DNA of 64,000 bases from the NCBI GenBank assembly GCA_021613375.1, contig CM038725.1, positions 8,905,089 through 8,969,088 on the forward strand. Reading direction: 5' to 3'. This stretch comes from Megaleporinus macrocephalus (lineage: Eukaryota > Chordata > Actinopteri > Characiformes > Anostomidae). The notes under the pieces were generated by a model. The model did not search any database, was not told where the DNA came from, and was given only the letters and a program-made list of their open reading frames with translations. Position 1 is the first letter of the stretch, and the number at the start of each line of letters is the position of its first letter. Below are positions 12,546 through 25,366 of this stretch, in pieces. The translations under genes and the position numbers were made by a program.

Positions 12546-13966
12546 TTTGGTGAAAGCTCAACTTTTATTTAACCTACAGCCTCCAAACTGCATGTACTCT
12601 TTTAAGGCAGATCCTGAAGCACTAATCCACAGACATACACACTGGTCTATTTGTCGTTTATTCATCCCTCGTTTATCCCATAGGATCCCATTCGTTTTCA
12701 GCCAAACCCAAACATCATGGTTTCATTTAACCTACAGCCTCCAAAATCACATGTACTCACTCAGTGCAGATCCCTAAACACACTGACACACACTCCTCTA
12801 GTTGTTTTTTCATCCCTCGTTCCTCTAGCTGCTCATGCTGTGCTGCTATCCTTCGTTTCCTTCAGGAAATGCACTTTTCTAGTTGATATTTCTCTTCTGT
12901 CTGCAGATGCTTACATATTTGATCAAATACAGATTTGGGGCATGGCCCACTTCAGAGGACGTGCAGTTGATTAGCTCTTCGGCGGTCCTCAGTCAGTAGA
13001 GCGCGTCATGATCTTCTGCTGGTCCCTCAAGGTCACTGCTCCCACTTTCCACCAGGCCTCTATACTTAGAGCGGCTGGAGGCGCTTAGCCGCCAATTAGG
13101 CCGCCTGAGCTGATTAGAGTGCATCTCCCCGCCCAGGCAAAAGCCTGGGATTAACCAGCACCAGGGAATACAGATCAGCTATTGTGTTTTAGTTAAGCAG
13201 TTGTATGAACTGGTTCTGCTACGCTACAGAAATTATGTCTTGGCAAGTCCAAACATTGTACAAGAAGACTGTGTCTCTGATTGCTGTTATTATGTGAGAC
13301 TGATATAAGATTATACAACTTGGTTCCAGATGACTTGCTTAAGTATTTGTATGCAACGCATAAGGCAACTTTGAGTAAATATATATACACTAATATAATA
13401 AATGTAATACTTTTAATGCGGCCTCGAAATGTTAATGTATATTACTATAGTTTAACATGCCTCGTCTTGCCAAGATAGCATTTTTTGCGGTGTAGCCAAG
13501 AAATTAAGACCACGAGGGAGAGTCACCCTCCCCTTCCTTTACCTCCAAAGCTCTGTCGTGACCCGATGGTTAACAGGTGTGCTGCGGTGGAGCTGAGGTG
13601 AACATGTCGTGTTTGGGTGCGGAGAGGAGATTATTCAAGTTTTGGCACCCGTCACTATGGGGGTGGATGAATAAACCCAAGCGGTGGATATACAAAGCAT
13701 GAAGTGTCTATGTACGTGTATATGTTTGTGGGAAGAACTTGGATTCTTCGCATCAGATCTAGCCAGCGCCAACATAAACAAAAGACTTGCTGGGTGCAGC
13801 CGTGTAGAAACCTGAACATCAGTTCAGGCATCGAGTGAATTGTAGTACTGGGATTGGTCCCCCACAATTAAACAAATCACTCTTAATCCCAGGCTTATTT
13901 GGCCAGTTCTTGGGGTTTGACTTTGCTTTTCATGTTACAAGATTAGGAGAAAAGCTGGATAATCGG

Positions 13967-14326
13967 TTAATCTAGCCTTGGTAATTGTGTAATATTGCTG
14001 GATAAATGTCGTTATCGATGTCTTTACGTTGCTGAGGTGTCGCACGTAATGCATCAGATTAATCCACCAGGGCGTGATGTAATGTGATAATCTCTGAGAC
14101 TGTAATACTTAGTGTGGTCAATACTTTTTAAAGGGCCTATAAAGCTACCATTTATCCCTCAATGGCATTTATATGGAAAACAAGCCTGCAGTGTTCTTCA
14201 GAAAAAAACCCACCACCCCCAGCTGTGATTGGTCCTAATCACTACAACATTTGTTCTGAATCCTCCTCCTGATTCTGATTGGTTCCAATCAGTGAAACAT
14301 TTGTTCTGAGACCCGATGTCTATTGG
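13967..14326 (+). repeat. Local direct duplication, copy 2
   Basis: Second copy of the 11607-11922 segment. It carries an extra internal repetition of a ttggtccaatca / aacatttgttctgag stretch, so it is longer. Confidence 0.8.
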
Positions 14327-15068
14327 TCCACTGCACCAAATGGGCTTCCAGTGATGCTGAGATGCACCCGGAATTCTGTGTAGGCATGTTTATGATAAAT
14401 ACATTTGTTGTCACATAGTTTGGTGACCAGTTTCAGTTGACTAAGACCATTGTTGGGATAAAAAAAAAAAACCCCAAAAATATATATACCAGAACATGAC
14501 CTTAAAAAACAGCATGGGTTCCATTTTCACTGCAGCTAAATCATCAAAGCTGACAGATATAGTGCCGTTTAAGTGGTTCTGTTCATAGTACTAATGTCAC
14601 TGTCATAGTGATGAAGTTAAGTGGGGTCACCTCATTTATGAAACCCAAGAGACAGAAGAAAATAGACCTCAGGATCTTACAAAACATGGAAGCGAATGAG
14701 GTTTTGGTCGTCCTCGTTTAGATCCTTTGCATATTCTGTGTAAATGTTTATAGGCTTTGGTTTTCAGGGCTGATGGTTCGGTGGTGATTCATTGTGTGTC
14801 AGCTGAAATGGCAGCTACACCTGGTGCATCACAATCAAGTATTTCTAGTTACAGCAGCGCTGCTCAGGAAAAGAGCACTCTATGAGTACAATGACCACGC
14901 TGTGAGTGCAATGACCATTCACATGTATCACAGTGTAGTCTGACAAATCTATGGTAATTGACTTATCAAATTCATGGAGCCGTGTCTTTAACTAAATTAT
15001 GTGGAAGGAACAATTGTGCACTGTGTTTTGTCATTTCAATTGGTGTACAGTGGCTCTATAACCCTATA

Positions 15069-15072
<4 letters not shown>

Positions 15073-15111
<39 letters not shown>

Positions 15112-15200
15112 TGTTGGAATACTGTTCGTGTCTGTAAATATGCCTGAATAAAGCTCTGACTGCGAAGTTGGCCAGTTGGTTTGGTTTGGCCGGTTGGACA

Positions 15201-15236
<36 letters not shown>
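15073..15236. repeat. Two (TA)n tracts flanking a 90-bp AATAAA-containing segment
   Basis: (TA)n at 15073-15110 and 15203-15236 enclose a segment with tgcctgaataaagctctgac. That could be the remnant of a retroelement 3' end or LTR. The tracts could pair as a hairpin. Confidence 0.7.
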
Positions 15237-15241
<5 letters not shown>

Positions 15242-15243
15242 AT

Positions 15244-15470
15244 TAATCAAGCTTGTGTCCAGTTTTTATGACTACAAGAATAAAAACAGCCATTGTTTGA
15301 GGGCAAAAGCATAGACTTTGTCTTCTTTTTGCATTGGGTGGATTATATGACCAAGCTGCGCTGGACAGTGTTCTTGTGCATCGCCGACAGCGGTTAGAAC
15401 ACCAAAGAACTGGGCGAAAAGCAACACTGGAGGTTAACATGACTCTGCGTAGGCCCAAAGGCCTCAGCCT
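15244..15470 (-). repeat. Inverted duplication, copy 1
   Basis: The reverse complement of this segment is nearly identical to 17100-17328, including caggctgaggcctttgggcc, aaccgctgtcggcgatgc and cctcaaacaatggctgtt. The two copies are about 1.6 kb apart and head to head. Confidence 0.85.
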
Positions 15471-16131
15471 GATTTAATTATTTAATTATTTTACCTTATC
15501 TCCATTAATCTTTACTTGTAATCCTGTTTAAATAAGTTATAAAAAGTTTAATTCTAAAATGATGTTTGTTTATTGCAATTTTTTTATAAATTAAACCAGA
15601 TAGACATTATTATATTATTTTATTTTGGTGTATATGGACGAGCAGGTTGTAAAGCTTAAAGTATTCGTTTCAGCCCAGTAGAAACAGACTGTTCACTTTC
15701 AGATATCATGTTGTGCTTGGAGCTGCTTAGATTTTCGCAGCCTGTATCACACCTTTAACAGATTCTGGCCTGTGTTTATTCTTCCTTTTAACCTTTTATT
15801 TACTTAAAACAACTGTAAATCCAGCATGACTAGCACTGCTGACCACAAGGTAAACCAGGCCAACTCATGTATACATCAGACATGATCAGCCCCTTTGTTT
15901 GTTTATAGCACCTCTAATGCTGTCGTTGCTGTTTATGTCAGATTTGAACAGAACTTTGTCAGACTTGGGTTCAGATGCGAAGCTTGCTGTGAATCGAGTT
16001 GGGTTGAATTTAGGAAGAATATTCTGTTCTCTGTTCAGTTGGTTTGGTTTGGCTGACTGGAAAGTTAACCTAACCCCACCCCCTCACCCAATCAGAGACC
16101 AATTATGTTATATTTATTTATTTACATCAAG

Positions 16132-16135
16132 GCAT

Positions 16136-16174
<39 letters not shown>

Positions 16175-16184
16175 TTAATTATTT
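16132..16184 (+). repeat. (TTTA)n microsatellite
   Basis: About 13 units of TTTA. Confidence 0.97.
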
Positions 16185-16301
16185 AATGGATGGTTCTGAT
16201 TTCTTTACAGCCAAATTGGCCAGTAGCTTATTTTCTTAAGTCTTTTTTTAAGCTCATTAGCCAAATTATCAACAATTTGAACAACAACATGAACAAAATC
16301 C

Positions 16302-16505
16302 ATCTGGCTGGAGGTTAGGCATCCTGTCTTGTGAGTTTAAGGTCACCGGTTCGATCGCCTGAACCAACAGGACACAACTGAAGTGCCAGGTGAGCAAGGC
16401 ACCCAAACCCCAACTGCTCCCCAGGTGCTCACTAGTGTGTATATGTGGGTGTTTCTCTATATGGGTGGGTTAAATGCAGAGGTCAAAATTCTCTCAAATG
16501 GCAAG
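16302..16505 (+). mobile_element. tRNA-derived SINE
   Basis: A B-box-like ggttcgatcgcc at 16348-16359 follows a gtgagtttaaggtcacc segment. It is followed by a body with gagcaaggcacccaaacccc, caactgctccccaggtgctc and gggtgggttaaatgcagagg, which is typical of fish tRNA-derived SINEs. No long poly-A or clear target duplication was seen. Confidence 0.7.
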
Positions 16506-17099
16506 TAGTTTTAAATCCAGACAATTCAGTTTAATGAGCCCAATAGGATTTTTACCTCTTGCCTATTAAATAACATGAGTTCTATAAATATTAGCACTGA
16601 CAGTGATTTTTTAGTACAGGCGTAACAGCAGCCTTCACCTACAGCACAAGCGCACTTGCTTCATGTTATGCATGCCATTCACTTGCATTTAGGCTTAGGC
16701 AGGATTTGTGCCCACCTGCTTCATCCAGCTCTAAGTTTTCTTTCACTGCCGTCTCTGTGACTGTAGTGACTTCACATTGAGCGTGGATGCTCATGGTCCG
16801 TGCACGCAGACTTTATTTCTTAGTTATGGGCCACACCGAAACAAACACAACGGCTCCACCTCTTCTCAGTCTTTCACTGCCTTCAGCCAGCTGTGCTGAA
16901 AGCCTTCACGCCCTTGTGGGGAGAACAGCTGGCGGGAGAGCCAAAGTCACACAGTGCGCATTGCAGATAACACACGTACACACATCTCAAACGCTCTATT
17001 GTGCTGTATAATGAGCGCTGTGTGCTGCAGTTCTAAATGAAATGCCATTTTAACCTACGTAATGCCAGCAAATGCTAAACACATGAACATGCAGCCGCT

Positions 17100-17328
17100 T
17101 GACTTCAGGCTGAGGCCTTTGGGCCTATGCAGAGTCATGTTAACCTCCAGTGTTGCTTTTCGCCCAGTTCTTTGGTGTTCTAACCGCTGTCGGCGATGCA
17201 CAAGAACACTGTCCAGCGCAGCTTGGTCATATAATCCACCCAATGCAAAAAAAGAAAGAGTCTATGCTTTTACCCTCAAACAATGGCTGTTTTTATTCTG
17301 GTAGTCATAGAAACTGGACACTGATGAG
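17100..17328 (+). repeat. Inverted duplication, copy 2
   Basis: Partner of 15244-15470 in the opposite orientation. Short open frames here are not genes, since the same frame appears in both copies only because the DNA is duplicated. Confidence 0.85.
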
Positions 17329-17839
17329 CCGTTTGTTTGACTCAATGGAGACTTTGTTGCAGCTTCATGCATGTAGGAGAGGGGTCATAGTAAAAGATGC
17401 AGTGTTTTCTTTCATAGGGGATTTCATCTCCAGTGTAAGAGACACATTGTTTCAGATCATTTTGTTCAAATGTATGATACTAATTCCTTTTTTTTTCACA
17501 TTCGGAGGCTTTGTCTCCTTTAATTCCTTCAAATCTGCCCATGAAGTGGTTACTATACATGCATGTCCATGTTGGTCATAGTAAAATTTTGTGTATCTAC
17601 AAATATATGATGAATACAGTAATTATAAATGATTGTAAACAAAAAAACTACTTGGATAGCCAACACGATTATGAACACACTCTCCTACTATATGGAAACA
17701 GATGCTTGTTTGTCGAACTCAGTTCAAGCTACCTGTGGACACTGAATTCATTAAATATTGTGATACAGCTTGGGCGGTTCACAGTTCAAGGAAACAGTAG
17801 TGTTCAAGCTCCTGACGCAGTGCAAATGAGGTTTGCTAC

Positions 17840-18147
17840 TAGGGCTGATTATTGGCAAGAACCTGGCGATACAATACATATCGTGATACAGCGGTCACGA
17901 TTCAATATATCACAGTATATTGCGATACTGCAAGCAAAGTGATATATTGCGATTTTTCAAATCCTACTATTAAAACACCCCACTATATGAACAAGTTTGC
18001 CAACACTTACAATAGCATTACGCCCTTGTGCTGCTTGTTAATGTTGGAGTGGAGCTGAAAATGGATTACAACACTGCCAGAGGTCAGAGGTTTAAACACA
18101 ACATACAATGATTCACTGTCTGTGAATCTGTGTATCAATACTCTGTT
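17840..18147 (+). mobile_element. hAT-like element, truncated copy of the 22895/34164 family
   Basis: It begins TAGGGCTGATTATTGGCAAG and follows the 22895 copy through acaatacatatcgtgatac, cttgttaatgttggagtgg and ggattacaacactgcc. It then stops near 18147 without the expected ACACCCCTA end and runs into another repeat. Confidence 0.8.
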
Positions 18148-18345
18148 GTAAATCTTGGGTAAATATTGGGTAAAGCTGATGTAAGCATTTACCTGACCAA
18201 TCGCAAGACTGGTGTAGCTGGTCCCGCCCACACAGTCTCACTTGGTTGGATTGAGAGAAACTTAGCTTTTGTAAGGTGTAGCCATAAAGAGAAAGCTATC
18301 CAAGTACATGTAATTGATCCGTCAACCCATTGTCAGTTAATTTCT
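18148..18345 (+). repeat. Dispersed repeat related to 19870-20055
   Basis: It shares gggtaaagctgatgtaagca, cctgaccaatcgc, gactg-tgtagct-gtcccgcccacac and agtacatgtaa-tga with the segment before the 20056 element. It retains an uninterrupted equivalent of that element's insertion site. Confidence 0.75.
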
Positions 18346-18349
18346 CTAT

Positions 18350-19811
18350 TTGTCAACTCATGTCTCTGTTTATTGTTTAGTAGTGATGCATATTTGTTAC
18401 CTGATAGTATTTGAATGAAGTTTTATTGAAAAAAAACAAACAAATACATAGAATTTATAAATTAGTTCAGCATTAACTGTGAAGTTATTAGTAGGAAATC
18501 ATGGCTTAAAAATGAAAATATATGGTGTTCTCTGCATTGGCGAGGTATGTGGAATGCTCTATGATGAGCAAATGTGAGCGTTCATTCCTTAATTGACTTT
18601 TTTATTATTTTATTATTGATAATTCATCAAGACTAAATGTTTGTAGTAAGGTAAATTTCTATTCATATGCTTTTCTTGCAGGTCAGGTTATTTCCATGCA
18701 TAAATAACCTGAGATTGAGAATTGACAAGAAATGTTCCCAAGAGTAGAATAAAAACCTGCCGATCTTTGCCTCAGTATTGAAGTGGTGCGGAATTGCCGT
18801 CCAGTAAAATTCTGGTTGAACCACAGTGATGCGTGTTGTTTATATTCACTGTTAGTCAGCCGCTTATGGACCTACACGTTGTTTTATCGATATGAAGGAT
18901 ACTGTCTTCCACATTCTTAGCTATGGGAAGGTCCAGCATCCCCCGTTCTGAGTAAATAAGAATGAGAGAAAGTGCACTGGGATAGGGTGGAACGAGCGGG
19001 GGCCGCGGGTGCATAACTGCGGTAAGCTAATTAGAGGCCAGTTATCCTCGGTCAGTGAAAGCCGGCGTGTTTGGGTGTGGTCAGGAATTCGGCCCTTTCC
19101 TCTGTGTTTTGCTTCTGGGTGTCACTGGCTGCAGTTCTTTTCGCACTGTGATAGGAACTATGTGCTGCGTGGGCATACTTTTCTGGAAGACTGGCAGCTG
19201 CGGCCTCTTGGCACAGTCGGAGCCAATATTGTTAATTAAAAGCCCTAAGTCGTTGTATGGCGGTTCATGCCGGAGCTAGGTCAGCTACCCTGATGACCTG
19301 TCTTCGGGAACGTGCTAATGTAATTGGCTTGCATGAGTGTGTGCATGCCTGTGGTCAGGACTGTCCAGTACCTCTTAGTCTCACTCCTGTTTGCTGAGAG
19401 AGAGGGAGCCAAGTTTTCTGTCATTCTGTGGGTTGGGCCAGCCCTTCAGCCTTTACTCTCCCTCCCTCCCTCTTTTCCTCCTTTCATTCCTTGTTTTGGT
19501 TTCTATTGTCCTGGCCATATAGCTGCCCCTTTCTGTCGTTGCAGTGTCATGTCTACAGCGAACCCCTTTAAAGGCCTGGAAGTGACCTCACAGTGCTTGG
19601 TGGCTTGTACTGAGCCGTCCAGACTGGAGTGACGTTGGATTTCCTGTTGGAGTGCTTACTCACGTTAAAGGCATTCAGTAACAGTTCTATCTGCTCTGTC
19701 TGTATTCTTGTGGAAGTATTCTGAGTGATGTATGATTGCTGCTGTTTGATTAAAACAAGATTGCAGCTCTGAAGCCTTAGAGACCCTAAATTGTGCTTTC
19801 TAACATGCTAT
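18350..19811. other. No recognisable feature
   Basis: Mixed sequence with a few short open frames that lack splice context or family motifs. No repeat was recognised. Confidence 0.35.
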
Positions 19812-20667
19812 ACTTGTGCAAAGTCCAGTAATTGACTACATAATGTATAATGAATAGCGATGCATTTCTCCAAAATGTTAACCTTTGGTGTAAATCTTGA
19901 GTAACCTTGGGTAAAGCTGATGTAAGCAGTGCCCTGACCAATCGCTAGACTGATGTAGCTCGTCCCGCCCACACTACTCACACAATGAGTGAGAAGAACT
20001 TTGCTTTTGCAAGAGGTAGCCATTAAGTGAAAGCTAACCTAGTACATGTAAATGATAGAGATGGAAGGATCGATCGGCTATGCATCGGTATCAGCTGATT
20101 TTAAATCAAAGTATGCGATTGGCGATATTTCTAAAATGCAGACAATCGCGAGAGCCAATCGGTGGCATTGAACAAATGAGCCTAATTTCTGTATTTCCAG
20201 CTAGCGTTTCATCCAGGAAGAGGACAGGTCTCTGCAATTCCTATCTGAACCACTAGGTGGAAATAAATAGCGTTCCATTTTCGACAAACTGACTACTTGT
20301 GCAAAGTCCAGTAATTGACTACATAATGTTTAACGAATAGCAATGCATTTCTCCAAAATGTTAACCTTGAGTAACCTTGGTGTAAATCGCGAGTAATCTT
20401 GGGTAAAGCTGATGTAAGCAGTGCCCTGATCAATCGCTAGACTGATGTAGCTCATCTCGTTCATAGAGATAGAGATGGAAGGATCGATCGGCTATGTATC
20501 GGGCGATTTTTAATCAAAATATGCGATCGGCTGATATTTCGAAACAATTTAGCCTAATTTCTATATTTCCAGCTAGCGTTTTATCCAGGAAGAGGACAGG
20601 TACCTGCAATTCCTATCTAAACCACTAGTTGGAAATAAATAGCGCTCCATTTTCGACAAACTGACTA
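19812..20667 (+). repeat. Imperfect tandem duplication (units 19812-20294 and 20295-20667)
   Basis: Both units begin acttgtgcaaagtccagtaa and end ttttcgacaaactgacta. They share gtaaagctgatgtaagcagt and agagatggaaggatcgatcg. The second unit has lost roughly 110 bases. The duplicated block includes both flanking DNA and the 5' end of the hAT-like element at 20056, so duplication followed insertion. Confidence 0.85.
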
Positions 20668-21122
20668 AAGCAGCGGCCTCACAGTTTATGGCGTTCACTG
20701 CATGTGCTGATAGAAAACCTGTCGTCCGTCTGGCAATTTCTTACAGTATGTGACCCAGACTCATCTAGGGTGTTCTCTAACATCTGTAAAGTCAGTGTGT
20801 CTTGTGGGGAAACAAGACAAAGACATTTAACACTACTAATCTGATACAGCACTTAAGAGAACACCACGCGGCTGAATACAGTGAGTATCAGCAAGCAGCA
20901 GAGCTAGCACGCACAGCTAACACAAAATAAATAAACCAGAACACCATACAGACCAGATCTGACCGGTACAAACAGTACAACAGCAGGAACAGCCAGAGAG
21001 CTAATAACCATGTTTCAACCATGTTTCTTGACTAGCTTGCCCTAGTAATTTCATGTAGCCCTGCAGTGGCATATAGCCCCGCCATCGGTTATTGGCCAAA
21101 ACCACTGATCGGTTCATCTCTA
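20056..21122. mobile_element. hAT-like element with perfect 8-bp target duplication and internal duplication
   Basis: The ends are TAGAGATGGAAGGATCGATC and, inverted, TAGAGATGAACCGATCAGTG. The octamer gtaaatga is identical at 20048-20055 and 21123-21130. The interior has been lengthened by the tandem duplication that starts upstream. No transposase frame was seen. Confidence 0.88.
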
Positions 21123-21130
21123 GTAAATGA

Positions 21131-22886
21131 CCCATCAGCCTGTCTGTTTGCCTGTCATCAATTAATTAATGAACCTGTCTGTGGATGCACATCCACCTGT
21201 AAAGTAAGTAAGAACCATACCTCTTTTAAACCAGTGGCCACATAAAGGCTGGGTAAAAGCAGAGCAGTCTACATCATCACCTCATATGTTAGAAGCTGGT
21301 CCCACTCAGTTCACTCTACTGTTGTGTTTTGTTTTCTGCAGACAATCATTTCTCCATGTTTCCCTGCACTGTTTACCCTGTCAGCTCCAAACACATTTGT
21401 AATAGAAAGCTATGGGCTGTGCTGAATACAGGGAAATGACCCTCCATGGTAATTGACCATACACTGTAGATACACAACATAGATTTGTCTAAAAAAAATA
21501 ATAATAATAAATGCTGGACTGCTTCTTTCATAGGCTCTCATATGTTGTGAAAACACATTTGGTTTCTTTGCAGGCCTAAAGTATCACCCCTGTAGAATGG
21601 TTTGAGGCCAGCAGGATAAGCTGACTCAGCGTCTCACTTATAAAAAGATATATGCAATAAATGTCAGCGAATAGTCTCGTATGAAAAACGATGCATGGTC
21701 AGGAATGACAAATGGCACATCATTACCTTTAATTGTCTACATATATCAGCAGACCCGTTCCCATCAGTCCAGTGACCTGCCTTTCTTGAGACTAATAGGC
21801 TGCTCTCTGGGAGGTTGTGACTGGGAATAGCATATGGCATGAAGAAAGAGTCAAAGTTCAAGTCTTATCCACAGCGGGAGAGCTCAGGCAGGCGAAGCAC
21901 GACAACACAAATAAACGATTTAAGGGCGTCTGTCTCAGAGACCTTACTCCCCAGGAGACTCCACTCGAGACAATGAGACTGAGACCCTATTTAATACACA
22001 TCACTGTTACTGGACACACATTGAAGGATAACATTAGGTAATGGTATTTTAGTGGGGCTGGCTAAATACCAGACGTGTCAGCCAGTTTCGTTTAGTATGT
22101 AGGCTTTTGTAAACCGAGATGACTTGATGGTGTCTGTTCGTTTAGAGTGTTAAGAAAATGAATGCGGTGACCTAGAATGGATGTGAAGTGTCTCTTTTAG
22201 TCTCTTGACTCTTCTCCAAGTGCTTAGCCACTGTCATACTCGCTTTCCCTTTTTTTCATTCCGTGCCTGTTCCATGCTTTGCCCTTTTCATTCCAAGGCC
22301 GTCTCTCGTTAAGCATTTGAGGCCTTTTCTGAGAGAAAGACTTCAAAAGCGAACTGTATTCTCCAAAGACCACAGTCACTTCCCATGACTCAGTGTGCTT
22401 CCTGTCTGGCAAGAAAAGCATTTCCGATACAATCTGGTGAAGGTCCAGTTACCGCATTGTCTAGATTCTCTAGAAATGACTATGTGATGATAGGCGGGGA
22501 GCTAATTAGCGCAATTTGAGGATATTAGCCGATACCTCACAAAGGAGGAGGTGACACCAGGTAATTATTGCCAGTTAGCAAGCTTGTAATTAGTTTTTTA
22601 AGCTCGTGCTGCTAAGTGTGTAGCCTCAAGGCGTTTACAGGGCGCATTATTGGTTTTGTACGCAGCGATGATATCGTCACCGTCCAATGGAAAACAAGTA
22701 TCTTTACTAAAGAGGCCAAAACAGAGTCTTTACTTTTAATGTAAGTCAATGGAACCAGAATTTTTTATAAGCTATTTCAGAGCGTTTGTATTGGTCCATT
22801 CAGCATGACATTTTTATACACGGCAGCTGTCGTCTATAATTAATGTGGGAAATAAAAATTGAAAAAAATGGAGATGCATGTTTTCC
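21131..22886. other. No recognisable feature
   Basis: No exon, RNA gene or identifiable repeat was supported here. Confidence 0.35.
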
Positions 22887-22894
22887 TTGGACAG

Positions 22895-23262
22895 TAGGGC
22901 TGTGTATTGGCAAGAACCTGGTGATACAATACATATCGTGATACAGCGGTCACGATTGAATATATTGCGATAGTGCTAGCAAAGTGATATATTGTTGTTT
23001 TTCAAATCCTACCATTAAAACACACCACTGTATGAACAGGTTTATCAATGCTTACAATAACCTTGCGCCCTTGTGATGCTTGTTAATGTTGGAGTGGAGC
23101 TGAAAATGGATTACAACACTGCCATCTAGTGGTCAGAGGTTTAAACACAACACACAATGACTCACGGTCTGCCAGGAATCTGTATATTGATACTGTGTTT
23201 TTGAGAATCAACGAAGACATATATCCCGATATTCGATATTTCAATATTTTCTTACACCCCTA
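22895..23262 (+). mobile_element. hAT-like non-autonomous element with perfect 8-bp target duplication
   Basis: A 368-bp element beginning TAGGGCTGTGTATTGGC and ending ACACCCCTA. The octamer ttggacag is identical at 22887-22894 and 23263-23270. It is the best complete member of a family with further copies at 17840 and 34164. Confidence 0.93.
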
Positions 23263-23270
23263 TTGGACAG

Positions 23271-24125
23271 GTGATACTACACAGCCTTCGTAACTCCAGG
23301 TTCTGTTCCTCCTCCTGAAACAGGTCGTTTCAGAAGATGGAGAAAGGACTCTTTTTGACCTTTGTAACTGCGCTGACCGTCTGAAAGTGGCTAGCGTCCA
23401 GCGCGCTGTTCTCCCTCGCTGCAGCGTGAGGACGTCGTCTGTCTCAATTATTCCTTTCTGGGTTCATAATTCAGCGCTCATGCTTCATTACCTGGATACA
23501 GAAGAGAACTGAAGAGTGGCTTTGTCCTCTGCCTCACTCACTCCCTCACACGCTGCATTACCAGCCTGCCACTCACTCCCTCGTTCTGTCTCACTCTCTC
23601 GCTTTCTCTCCACTTGGCACATTCAAGCTCTCAGTCTGGCGTGCTGCCCTGCTCTGGCACCTGGCTTAAGGGAGGGGTGCTAGGTGGCTGTACGTGTATG
23701 TGTAGCGCCTCCTGTAAACTGTTTGCCTGCCGTTTGAGCATATTCAAACCACAAACATGTCCATAGCAACACATTTAGTGACCGATCAGGCCAAGTCCGT
23801 TTCTAATAGAGCAGGTGGTCCAGATTTTTAGACAAGTATCTACTTTTTGATTTATTGTGGCATCTGTTCTTTTTTTATGAGACTTGCTTTCGTTTGTTTT
23901 TTAATTTTTTTTAAATCTTAGAAGTTGAATTTTCTGCTTCTCACAATCCAGGTAATCTCAGATGCACTCAGTGATTTTGAGACCTGGGCTCTGCGGTGGT
24001 CTCATTGTTGTATTGAGATCAGCAGCAGCTTCTTCATTTGTATTACGATTGTTCTATTTTTTTTCTTTCTCTCTGCTTCTTGGCAGCTACCCACAGTGGA
24101 AGGATGAACAGAAGCACATGTGGAT

Positions 24126-24156
<31 letters not shown>

Positions 24157-25140
24157 TGTGTGCCAGAGTGGAGCAAAAGAAGAAAACGGATGGTGACAGT
24201 TTTGGTGAGCTAGCAGCTCTGGAACATTTCTTAGGAGAACCATTTGCTCTTTGTCTTTAAATCTTTTTTTATGTTGCTTTGACTAATCTCTTTCTTATGC
24301 AGGTGGATTATCCTATAGCTGATATCCTCAGACAGATTTCTTGGAAAAACGATTAACTTAATGGCCTTTTTGTCTGGAAATTAATGAATGATGGTCTCTG
24401 ACTTTTGCCCAGTACAGTATAGGGCTGTATCAGGTTAAACGCTACTTATACTGAGTACACAGGCAGAGCCAAGAGTGTGTGTACGTCTGTTGGAACAGCT
24501 GCCGAGAGCCTGTGTGTATCATTTCCATCCAAATAGATGGCATTTGCATTTACATTACTTCACCTAATGCATGGGGGCATTGATGCAAACCACATTCACT
24601 CAGAACAAAGCATTTAGTCTCCAGGCTCATCGCCTGTTCTCAGACCCGGTTTGTCAAAAGGCCTACTGGTGTTTTATTGTTTGACTGAAAAACGTCAGCT
24701 GCTCGTGCAGTATTTTCGCATGGGAATGTTTACGGGAGGATGTCGCCGAGCTTGTCTGTGCATAAGCGGATCAAACGGTGGCGCGGAAAGTCATTATTAC
24801 TGAAGCAGAGCTGAGCGTCGTACTGTTTTTTGGGAAAGCCCCAGAGCAGCCTGGCAATTTCACTGCTATAAATACTGGGAGGCCTTTGGCGAGCTCAGAA
24901 GAGAGCTACTGTTCTGCCTGACGTGACGCTCCAAGGCTAGGGGTCCGGTGCTCACATGCTCAGTCTTCTTACTTTATTGCATGCTTTTTTTTTTTTTTTT
25001 TTTTTTTTTTCTTCTTTCCATCCCCCTCCCTAACTCCTCCTCTGGCTGACTTCGCATTCCTCCTTCTCTACCCCTCAGACACCAGGTGGTTTTCATAATC
25101 TCACTGTCATAACTCTCTGAAATGATAAAAATTTCATTTT
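23271..25140. other. No gene; (TTTA)n and poly-T only
   Basis: It contains a (TTTA)n run at 24124-24157 and a poly-T run at about 24987-25010. No exon was recognised. Confidence 0.45.
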
Positions 25141-25144
25141 TATA

Positions 25145-25315
25145 TACCCTATATGTCCGAAGGTATCCAGACACCCCTTCTAATGAGTAAATCCAACTAC
25201 TTTAAAGTTGCTGACTCAGGAGTTCAGTTGCGCATGAGCATCTAGTATCATCACCATAGAAAAGCACTGTGGAGCAGCTGCATATGAGCCTACCGTCACC
25301 ATACCCAATGCTAGT
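25145..25315 (+). mobile_element. DNA transposon fragment, probably Tc1-type
   Basis: The stretch tatatgtccgaaggtatcca, gacaccccttctaatgagta and gttgctgactcagg resembles the terminal region of a common fish Tc1-like element. Recognition is from memory only and no transposase was seen. Confidence 0.4.
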
Positions 25316-25366
25316 CACCTTGTCCTCTTTCTGCTGCTCTGCTCTGTCCTCCCTCGTCTTTCCACG

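Noticed and set aside
12975..13010. tRNA-like cagtcagtagagcgcg stretch
   Set aside because: Only a D-arm-like piece is present. No T arm or acceptor stem could be paired.
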